Source: CAVOBC01 sp963693635 (GTDB lineage Bacteria > Pseudomonadota > Gammaproteobacteria > Pseudomonadales > Azotimanducaceae). From it: 6,448 bases of DNA. Location of the stretch: assembly GCA_963693635.1 (NCBI GenBank), contig CAVOBC010000281.1:1-6448 (forward strand), read 5' to 3'. The position numbers were made by a program, and so were the translations under genes. Below, piece after piece: positions 1-5,456 of this stretch (position 1 is the first letter of the stretch; every line of letters starts with the position of its first letter). The notes under the pieces were generated by a model. The model searched no databases and had not been told where the DNA came from. It saw only the letters and a list, made by a program, of their open reading frames with translations.

Positions 1-610
1 GCGCCAGTGCGTCGCGGACGCCGCCGGTGCCCAGCGCCTGACACGCGTTGAGCCCGCAGTCCCTGGCGGCAGCGACATTGCCGGTGGAGTCATCCAGAAA
101 GAGAATGCGCTGTGCGGGGATCCCCATGACCCGGAGCGCGTGGTCGAAGGCGTCCGGGTTGGGTTTGATTTTCAGAGTCTGGTGCGACGGAAACAGCCAG
201 CGAAAGAGATGTAGGAAGCTGCCATCTGCCTCGAATCGGGACCAGTGCAGGTCATTGGTATTGGACAGGCAGGCGATCGGCAGAGCCGCCGACAACGCGG
301 TGAGCAGCGCGACTGCTTCCGCATCGGGCGGCTCCGGCCATTCGATGAAGCGCTTGAGGAAGACACTGGCGTCACACGCGAGCCTGAGATCCGTGACGAG
401 GCCATCGGCAAACTCCACCGGTGTTGCGCGGCCGCTCTCGAATGCCGCGAGGGCCGGGGACGCAGACCAGCGCGCAGCAAGCTCGGTATCTGGGTATTGG
501 CTGCTCTCAAGTAACCATTCGAACGGCTGCAGGTGCACAAGGACACCGCCGAGATCGAACAAGATGGCCTCGATGTTGAGGGCGCCCGGGTCTTTTTGGT
601 CTTGTTCCAT
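1..610 (-). CDS. HAD-superfamily phosphatase, YihX-like (C-terminus cut by window edge)
   Basis: Reading from an ATG at 610 leftwards, 203 codons are open to the edge, so only a short C-terminal tail should be missing (E. coli YihX is about 199 residues). All four HAD motifs are visible: motif I around the nucleophile Asp19 (ILFDLGGVLV), motif II CLSNTN at 114-119, motif III Lys149 in LKIKPNP, and motif IV Asp173-Asp174 in LFLDDSTGN. A small alpha-helical C1-type cap would lie at about residues 28-100. The usual second acid of DxD is Gly21, as in the DLGNV motif of YihX, a glucose-1-phosphate phosphatase. A soluble cytoplasmic sugar-phosphate or nucleotide phosphatase is therefore likely, with the exact substrate unknown. 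GAGGA at 614-618 lies 3 nt before the ATG and supports this start. The gene diverges from the acyl-CoA synthetase gene, so it is not in that operon. The family is secure; the substrate is inference. Confidence 0.85.
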   Translation of the reverse strand, partial: MEQDQKDPGALNIEAILFDLGGVLVHLQPFEWLLESSQYPDTELAARWSASPALAAFESGRATPVEFADGLVTDLRLACDASVFLKRFIEWPEPPDAEAVALLTALSAALPIACLSNTNDLHWSRFEADGSFLHLFRWLFPSHQTLKIKPNPDAFDHALRVMGIPAQRILFLDDSTGNVAAARDCGLNACQALGTGGVRDALA

Positions 611-620
611 AGTTCCTCGT

Positions 621-645
621 GTGCCGCTGAGCGGTGAAGCGGCAC
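621..645 (-). promoter_or_regulatory. Perfect 8-bp hairpin in the 5' leader of the HAD gene
   Basis: GTGCCGCT at 621-628 and AGCGGCAC at 638-645 are exact reverse complements around a 9-base loop. The structure ends 10 bases before the HAD start codon at 610, just outside its ribosome binding site at 614-618. In the HAD transcript it could modulate ribosome access, or as DNA it could be a regulator site. No U-tract follows in either direction, so it is not an intrinsic terminator. The sequence is certain; the function is unknown. Confidence 0.4.
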
Positions 646-729
646 CTCTGGTGCTTGTCACGCTCAGACTTTACGTTGGGGCTTAGGTTGCGTTTGGGTT
701 GGGGTCGCCGCAGACCAAGTGCGCGGGCA

Positions 730-753
730 CGCGGGAAATGGTACCTTCTCGCG
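730..753 (+). promoter_or_regulatory. 8-bp hairpin (one G-U pair) in the leader of the acyl-CoA synthetase gene
   Basis: CGCGGGAA at 730-737 pairs with TTCTCGCG at 746-753 around an 8-base loop, with one G-U wobble in the RNA. It ends 37 bases before the GTG start at 791. It has no following U-tract. If the synthetase promoter lies upstream, the hairpin would form in the mRNA leader. Function unknown. Confidence 0.3.
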
Positions 754-790
754 ACGTTAGCGACCACATTTTGATCCCCGGAACCAAGGC

Positions 791-2407
791 GTGCCCAACT
801 CAATTTACGACGACTTGCCCCAGCGTCCTGCAAACTTTGAGTCGCTCTCGCCGCTCAGCTTCCTGCGGCGCAGCGCAACACTTTATCCGACAGAAACATC
901 AGTCATCCATGGGCCGGAGACCTACACATGGGCAGAAACCTACGCCCGTTGTTGCCGGCTCGCGTCGGCGCTTGCAGCGAGGGGTATCGGTCGCGGTGAC
1001 ACGGTTGCCGCGATGCTCCCAAACACCCCAGCCATGTTCGAGGCGCATTTTGCGATCGCGATGATTGGGGGCGTGCTGAACGCCATCAACACGCGTCTCG
1101 ATACGAAGACAATCAGCTTCATCTTTGGGCACGGTGAGGCGCGGCTGCTCTTGACCGACGCCGAGTTTGCGGGCGTTGTCGGACCTGCGCTTTCTGATCA
1201 CCCTCTGATGACCGTCGTCGATGTTGAGGATGGGGCCGTGCCCGCGCAGCGCCTTGGCTCACTCACCTATGCCGAACTTCTCGATGAGGGTGATCCGTCC
1301 TTTGATTGGCAAATGCCAGACGATGAGTGGCATGCGATCTCCCTCAACTACACGTCTGGCACTACCGGCGACCCGAAAGGTGTTGTCTACCATCACCGTG
1401 GCGCCTACTTGAATGCCGTCAACAACGCGGTGAGTTGGGGCATGGGGTTGCATCCCCGCTACCTGTGGACGCTGCCGATGTTCCACTGCAATGGCTGGTG
1501 TTTCCCGTGGACCCTGGCCGCACTCGCAGGTACGACTATCTGCCTGCGGCAGGTGCGTGAGGAGGCAATCTTTGACGCCATTCGTACGTACAAGGTGACC
1601 CATTTCTGTGGTGCCCCGGTGGTGCTGAACGCGCTCATCAATGCGCCGGATGAGATGAAGCACGGCATCGATCATGAAATCTCGGTGATGACGGCGGGTG
1701 CTGCACCGCCAGCCGCCGTCATTCAGGGGATGGAGGAGTTGGGTTTCGATGTGACCCAGGTCTACGGACTCACCGAGACCTACGGCCCGATGGTCGTGTC
1801 TGCGTGGAAGCACGTGTGGGACGATTTGCCAATATCGGAGCGAAGCGCGCTCAAGTCCCGCCAGGGAATCCCCAGCATCATGGCGGAGGATCTGATGGTT
1901 GCGGACCCGGAGACACTCGAACCAGTGCCGTGGGACGGTGAGACGCAGGGTGAGATCTTTATGCGTGGCAACATCACGATGAAGGGTTACCTCAAGAACC
2001 AGCCGACAACGGACGCGGCTTTTGCGGGTGACTGGTTCCACTCGGGTGACATCGCGGTGCGGCACCCGGACGGCTACGTGCAAATCAAGGATCGCTCGAA
2101 AGACGTCATCATCTCGGGTGGTGAGAACATCTCCAGCATTGAAATCGAGGACGTCCTGTTTCGCCATCCGGCGATTCTGGAGGCGGCGGTTGTCGCAAGG
2201 GCCGACGACAAGTGGGGTGAACACCCGTGCGCATTTGTGACGCTCAAGCCGGGCCATGAGCTTTCGGCCGACGCGGTGATCGAACATTGCCGGGCTGAAC
2301 TGGCGCGCTTCAAGGTGCCGAGGACGGTCGTTTTCTCTGACCTGCCCAAGACCTCTACGGGCAAGGTCCAGAAGTTCGTGCTGCGCACCAGAGCGGATGC
2401 AATTTGA
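791..2407 (+). CDS. AMP-forming acyl-CoA synthetase (fatty/aryl acid-CoA ligase, ANL superfamily)
   Basis: Activates a carboxylic acid to its acyl-CoA by way of an acyl-adenylate, using ATP and CoA. The 538-residue length is normal for the family. Motifs appear in order: phosphate-binding loop YTSGTTGDPKG at 187-197, PMFHCNGWC at 229-237 in the acid-binding half, YGLTETYGP at 325-333, WFHSGD at 415-420 with the ribose-binding aspartate, hinge region KDRSKD at 433-438, GGENIS at 443-448, and the C-terminal PKTSTGKVQKF with adenylation lysine Lys525. The PMFHCNGWC signature is typical of the AlkK/DmdB-like branch, which covers medium-chain, methylthioalkanoate and aryl acids, so the substrate cannot be named. 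The GTG start at 791 fits the family N-terminus (short lead, then PLSFLRRSATLYP). Its ribosome binding site is weak, at best GGA at 780-782. Two acyl-CoA dehydrogenase genes follow, implying a shared degradation route. Confidence 0.92.
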   Translation: MPNSIYDDLPQRPANFESLSPLSFLRRSATLYPTETSVIHGPETYTWAETYARCCRLASALAARGIGRGDTVAAMLPNTPAMFEAHFAIAMIGGVLNAINTRLDTKTISFIFGHGEARLLLTDAEFAGVVGPALSDHPLMTVVDVEDGAVPAQRLGSLTYAELLDEGDPSFDWQMPDDEWHAISLNYTSGTTGDPKGVVYHHRGAYLNAVNNAVSWGMGLHPRYLWTLPMFHCNGWCFPWTLAALAGTTICLRQVREEAIFDAIRTYKVTHFCGAPVVLNALINAPDEMKHGIDHEISVMTAGAAPPAAVIQGMEELGFDVTQVYGLTETYGPMVVSAWKHVWDDLPISERSALKSRQGIPSIMAEDLMVADPETLEPVPWDGETQGEIFMRGNITMKGYLKNQPTTDAAFAGDWFHSGDIAVRHPDGYVQIKDRSKDVIISGGENISSIEIEDVLFRHPAILEAAVVARADDKWGEHPCAFVTLKPGHELSADAVIEHCRAELARFKVPRTVVFSDLPKTSTGKVQKFVLRTRADAI

Positions 2408-2517
2408 CATCACGATGCAGAATTCTTATCCACATCGGTGGCGTTAGCTTGAGATCAGACCTATCGGATGAACAGGATAAGTGACTTACATGCGATTGAA
2501 TCACCAGGAGCCACATC
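2404..2517 (+). promoter_or_regulatory. Gap upstream of the dehydrogenase pair with two overlapping inverted repeats
   Basis: The 110-base gap after the ligase is long for a tight operon. It contains an 11-base palindrome, TAAGT-G-ACTTA (2478-2488), and a separated inverted repeat, CTTATCC (2425-2431) with GGATAAG (2475-2481). The palindrome and the right arm share bases 2478-2481, so as RNA they could not pair at the same time. AGGAG at 2506-2510 is the ribosome binding site of the next gene, 7 bases before its ATG. An operator or internal promoter for the dehydrogenases is plausible. A TTGACA at 2404-2409 overlaps the ligase stop but has no good -10 partner. No terminator is seen. Confidence 0.35.
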
Positions 2518-3624
2518 ATGAATTTTGAATTCTCCGAGGAGCAGAATCTGCTTCGGGAGCAGGCGATCAGTTTTCTCAATGACAAGTCGCCGCTCAGCGT
2601 GGCCCGACGGGTCCTTGAGGGGGACGAGTCACACGACGAGGACCTTTGGCGGCAGATTGCGGAGCTTGGTTGGACCGCGACAACGATTCCGGAGAAGTAC
2701 AACGGTCTTGGGCTCAGTTATCTCGAACTGTGCGTGCTGGCAGAAGAACTGGGCCGGGCCCTGACGCCGATTCCCTTCTCCTCGTCAGTCTATCTTGCCA
2801 CCGAGGCGCTGCTGTTGGGCGGCACCGAAACGCAGAAAGAAGCATGGCTGCCCAGACTCGCTGAGGGGCAAGCGATCGGGACGGTTGCTATTGCGGAGTC
2901 AGCGGGTCCTGTTACGCCGAAGAAAGTTGCAGCAACGGCCGATGGCGGTGCCCTGACCGGCACCAAGATCATGGTCCCCGATGGTGGGGTGGCGGATTTC
3001 GCCGTCGTGCTGGCGACGGCCGGAGGCGGCAGCGGTTTCTTCCTCGTTGACCTCAATGGTCCCGGCGTTGAGCGCAATGCCATGGAGACGATCGACCCGT
3101 CGCGCTCGCACGCCCGTATCACGTTCCACGGAGCGGCCTGCGAGGCGCTGACCGGTGATGGCTTTGCTTTGCGGGATCGATTGTTTGAGCGGGCGGCGGT
3201 GCTGTTCGCGTTCGAGCAGGTCGGTGGCAGCCAGGCGGCGCTGGATATGGCCCGCGACTACGCGATGGGCCGCTACGCATTCGGGCGTCCCATTGCCACT
3301 TATCAGGCGATCAAGCACAAACTCGCGCGCATGTACGTCGCCCGTACGCTCGCACAGTCGAACGCTTATTATGGCGCCTGGGCATTGTCGACCAATGCGC
3401 CGGAACTGGGAGTGGCGGCCGCAACGGCACGAGTCAGTGCGACGCAGGCATTCAGAGAGTGTACCGAGGAGAACATTCAAACCCATGGTGGCATGGGCTT
3501 CACCTGGGAGTTTGACTGCCACCTCTACTATCGCCGCTCGAAGCTGCTGTCGGTCAATCTTGGCAGCGAGGCGTTCTGGAAAGACAAGCTCATCACGTGC
3601 ATCGAAGCGGAAAACGCGGCCTGA
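2518..3624 (+). CDS. Acyl-CoA dehydrogenase, short (beta-type) subunit of a probable heteromeric enzyme
   Basis: A 368-residue acyl-CoA dehydrogenase fold: helical N-domain (about 1-120), shortened beta-middle domain (about 121-215) and C-terminal four-helix domain. The flavin contacts normally given to the partner subunit are kept: GRYAFGRPI at 251-259 followed by QAIKHKLA (263-270), and QTHGGMGF at 321-328. The middle domain lacks the usual T/SEPxxGSD and W(I/T)(T/S)(S/N)G flavin signatures. At the MCAD Glu376 position (EGT motif) the aligned residues are Leu348-Gly349-Ser350. Ungapped alignment puts Ala226 at the alternative helix-G base of isovaleryl-CoA dehydrogenase, with Glu224 close by. 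Alone it is probably inactive. It most resembles small subunits such as FadE27 or PimD, and is expected to pair with the dehydrogenase 55 bases downstream. The ATG follows AGGAG at 2506-2510. The family is certain; the subunit role is inferred. Confidence 0.9.
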   Translation: MNFEFSEEQNLLREQAISFLNDKSPLSVARRVLEGDESHDEDLWRQIAELGWTATTIPEKYNGLGLSYLELCVLAEELGRALTPIPFSSSVYLATEALLLGGTETQKEAWLPRLAEGQAIGTVAIAESAGPVTPKKVAATADGGALTGTKIMVPDGGVADFAVVLATAGGGSGFFLVDLNGPGVERNAMETIDPSRSHARITFHGAACEALTGDGFALRDRLFERAAVLFAFEQVGGSQAALDMARDYAMGRYAFGRPIATYQAIKHKLARMYVARTLAQSNAYYGAWALSTNAPELGVAAATARVSATQAFRECTEENIQTHGGMGFTWEFDCHLYYRRSKLLSVNLGSEAFWKDKLITCIEAENAA

Positions 3625-3668
3625 CGGTCACCCTGGTCATGTTGTAAAGCGCCCCGATTCGCGACACT

Positions 3669-3682
3669 GGAGAACAAAGATG
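3669..3682 (+). promoter_or_regulatory. Ribosome binding site that fixes the start of the long dehydrogenase
   Basis: GGAG at 3669-3672 is followed by 7 bases and the ATG at 3680. The same frame is open upstream to beyond 3155 inside the preceding gene. This site, together with the dehydrogenase N-terminus beginning MDFNDTEDEAKFR, places the true start at 3680. Confidence 0.7.
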
Positions 3683-4873
3683 GATTTCAACGACACAGAA
3701 GACGAAGCAAAATTCCGCACGGAAGCACGTGCCTGGCTTGAGGCCAATGCGTCGGAACAGACCGAGGCATCGAAAGATGATTCCCTTGGCCCCGCCAAAG
3801 CATGGCAATTGAAGAAATACGATGCGGGCTGGGCCTGTCTGCGTTGGCCGAGGGAATTCGGCGGGCGCGACGCGACGTCCGCGGAGGCATCGATCTTTGC
3901 CGATGAAGAGGCAAAGTTTCCGGTCCCGCCGAGTCCGTTCATCATCGGCCAGGGGATGGCGGCGCCAACGATGATGGAGTACGCGAGTGATGAGCAGAAA
4001 GCGCGATATCTGCCAAAACTGGCGAGCGGCGAGGAGGTCTGGTGCCAACTTTTCAGCGAACCCGCGGGCGGGTCTGACCTTGCGGCTCTGCGCACCCGGT
4101 CCGTCCGCGACGGTGATGACTGGGTCATTAATGGGCAAAAAATCTGGACGTCAGGCGCGCATTACAGTGACTACGCGATTCTCGTCACGCGCAGTGACCC
4201 CGATGTTCCCAAGCATCAGGGCCTGACCTATTTCTTTCTGTCGATGAAGTCGCCGGGCATCGAGATTCGGCCGATCAAGCAGATCAACGGGCAGGCGAAC
4301 TTCAATGAAGTGTATTTCACCGATGTGCGTATTCCGGACAGTCAGCGTTTGGGCGCGCCGGGTCAGGGATGGCAGGTTGCGATTACAACGTTGATGAACG
4401 AGCGAGCAGCGATCGGCGGTGGTGGTGGGGTTTCGGCTTTTGCCGGGGCCTTTAAGCTCGCACAGGAACTCGAAGTCGATGATCAGCCAGCAATCAAGGA
4501 TCGCTCTGTTCGTGCCAAGCTCGCGGACTGGTATTGCCGTGAGAGCGGCCTGAAGTACACGCGATTTCGCACGCAATCGGCAACATCCCGGGGCGAGACA
4601 CCGGGGCCGGAGAACTCGATCGGGAAGCTGGTCGGCGCTAAACAAGGCCAGGATATCGCGTCCTTTTGCATTGACCTCATGGACATGGCCGGGGCGTCGA
4701 TGGACGATGAATCGATCTTTCAGCTCAGCTACCTCGGTGCTCCGGGTGGACGCATTGCCGGTGGTTCCGATGAGATCATGCTCAATATCATCGCCGAACG
4801 TGTCCTGGGCATGCCCCAGGACATTCGGGTCGACAAGAACGTGCCGTTTTCGGACGTGCCAACGGGTAACTGA
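3680..4873 (+). CDS. Acyl-CoA dehydrogenase, long (alpha-type) subunit carrying the probable catalytic base
   Basis: A 397-residue acyl-CoA dehydrogenase that introduces the alpha,beta double bond into acyl-CoA and passes electrons to electron-transferring flavoprotein. The middle-domain flavin motifs are intact: FSEPAGGSD at 125-133 and WTSGAHYSD at 156-164. The EGT segment reads Gly361-Gly362-Ser363, so the MCAD-type glutamate is absent. Glu241 in LMNERAA aligns with the helix-G catalytic glutamate of isovaleryl-CoA dehydrogenase and long-chain acyl-CoA dehydrogenase. The RxxFG motif and the QxxGGxG motif, here degraded to DMAGASM at 335-341, are both lost; the preceding gene keeps them. 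This matches the large subunits of FadE26/FadE27- and PimC/PimD-like alpha2beta2 enzymes, which handle steroid side chains or dicarboxylates. The actual substrate is unknown. It is co-directional with the short subunit gene, with a 55-base gap and its own ribosome binding site. Confidence 0.92.
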   Translation: MDFNDTEDEAKFRTEARAWLEANASEQTEASKDDSLGPAKAWQLKKYDAGWACLRWPREFGGRDATSAEASIFADEEAKFPVPPSPFIIGQGMAAPTMMEYASDEQKARYLPKLASGEEVWCQLFSEPAGGSDLAALRTRSVRDGDDWVINGQKIWTSGAHYSDYAILVTRSDPDVPKHQGLTYFFLSMKSPGIEIRPIKQINGQANFNEVYFTDVRIPDSQRLGAPGQGWQVAITTLMNERAAIGGGGGVSAFAGAFKLAQELEVDDQPAIKDRSVRAKLADWYCRESGLKYTRFRTQSATSRGETPGPENSIGKLVGAKQGQDIASFCIDLMDMAGASMDDESIFQLSYLGAPGGRIAGGSDEIMLNIIAERVLGMPQDIRVDKNVPFSDVPTGN

Positions 4874-4957
4874 CTGACTGCGATCCCCCCATGCCTCATC
4901 GAGGTGAGTTCTCCGGGACAGATCGCGCGAACTGATTGCTTCAGAAAACAGCGCGCC

Positions 4958-4970
4958 AGGGGTGCAGATG
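4958..4970 (+). promoter_or_regulatory. Ribosome binding site selecting ATG 4968 for the GNAT gene
   Basis: AGGGG at 4958-4962 lies 5 bases before the ATG at 4968. A GTG at 4962, in the same frame, overlaps this site and is therefore a less likely start. Confidence 0.6.
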
Positions 4971-5456
4971 GGGTCAAACGGGAATGACGTGTTGCTCGCA
5001 CGCATCGCCGACGCGGGCGCCATTGCGTCGATGTCTCGCGATCTGATTGAGAGCGGTTTGTCCTGGAGTTGGCGAGAATCCCGTGTCCGCAAGATGATCG
5101 CGGACCCGGAAGTCACGGTCCTCGTTGCCCGTGGTCAGTTTCGTGTTGGTGCGTTTGCGATGATGGAGTTCCGCGAAGTGCATGCCCATCTGGTGTTGCT
5201 TGCCGTGATGCCTACCGTGCGACGCCGCGGCATCGCCTCGAGCCTCTTGCAGTGGCTTGAGGAAAGCGCTCGGGTTGCGGGGCTTGAACGCATCCAACTG
5301 GAGGTGCGAAGTGACAACGGCGGCGCCATCGCATTTTACCACCGGCTCGGGTTCGTCTCGGGCGAGACGCTTCGCGGCTACTATCAGGGCCAAGCCGACG
5401 CGCTCAGGATGTCGCTCGCACTGATCGACCCGGAGGTTGCACGTGAACGTCCCTGA
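4968..5456 (+). CDS. GNAT-family N-acetyltransferase (RimI-like fold)
   Basis: A 162-residue acetyl-CoA-dependent N-acyltransferase with a single GNAT domain. The acetyl-CoA pyrophosphate loop is RRRGIA at 85-90, after the strand LVLLAVMP (75-82). The C-terminal part has LEVRSDN (111-117) and AIAFYHRLGF (120-129), where Tyr124 sits at the common general-acid position, then GYYQGQADALRM. This is the layout of RimI-type enzymes, but the acceptor (protein N-terminus, amino sugar, amino acid or small molecule) cannot be read from sequence. No signal peptide or membrane segment is seen, so it should be cytoplasmic. It starts 94 bases after the long dehydrogenase and overlaps the MurF-like gene by 14 bases, which ties it more to that gene than to the acyl-CoA genes. 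Family confident, function open. Confidence 0.85.
   Translation: MGSNGNDVLLARIADAGAIASMSRDLIESGLSWSWRESRVRKMIADPEVTVLVARGQFRVGAFAMMEFREVHAHLVLLAVMPTVRRRGIASSLLQWLEESARVAGLERIQLEVRSDNGGAIAFYHRLGFVSGETLRGYYQGQADALRMSLALIDPEVARERP
5432..5445 (+). promoter_or_regulatory. Strong ribosome binding site and overlapping GTG start of the Mur ligase gene
   Basis: GGAGG at 5432-5436, a full anti-16S match, lies 6 bases before GTG 5443 and inside the end of the GNAT gene. It sets the Mur ligase start 11 bases before the GNAT stop codon (5454-5456). The encoded N-terminus LWTGSEIVSALGG matches the usual MurF beginning. Confidence 0.75.

Larger units (their letters stand above)
611..790. promoter_or_regulatory. 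Divergent intergenic region between HAD phosphatase and acyl-CoA synthetase genes
   Basis: These 180 bases separate two divergently read genes, so promoters for both directions should lie here. I see no convincing -35/-10 pair on either strand. What is visible is a hairpin near each gene (621-645 and 730-753) and a G-rich stretch at 675-704 carrying GTTGGGG twice (675-681 and 698-704). No regulator gene is adjacent. The regulatory role is inferred from the gene arrangement alone. Confidence 0.4.

Noticed and set aside
48..686. Plus-strand open frame over the HAD gene
   Set aside because: The minus strand carries all four HAD motifs. The plus-strand translation has no recognisable domain.
1259..2413. 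Long open frame on the minus strand opposite the acyl-CoA synthetase gene
   Set aside because: It lies almost wholly antisense to a gene with clear family motifs, shows no recognisable domain and has an arginine/histidine-rich composition typical of antisense frames in GC-rich DNA.
2404..2431. Possible promoter: TTGACA at 2404-2409 with a downstream -10
   Set aside because: The -35 match is perfect, but the sequence at 16-18 bases spacing (around TTATCC) is a poor -10, and the element overlaps the ligase stop codon.
3155..3679. In-frame upstream extension of the long dehydrogenase
   Set aside because: It runs inside the short dehydrogenase gene in another frame, encodes arginine/serine-rich sequence with no homology, and the ATG at 3680 has a proper ribosome binding site and family N-terminus.
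4874..4957. Possible terminator after the long dehydrogenase
   Set aside because: Only short stems (CTGA/TCAG at 4932-4944 and a distant CGCGC/GCGCG pairing) are present and no T-run follows, so a terminator is not supported.
4962..4964. GTG at 4962 as the GNAT start
   Set aside because: It overlaps the AGGGG ribosome binding site. The ATG two codons later has correct spacing from that site.
4151..5116. Long open frame on the minus strand across the long dehydrogenase and the GNAT start
   Set aside because: It is antisense to two well-supported genes, with no recognisable motif and no convincing ribosome binding site. A chance GC-rich frame is the simpler reading.
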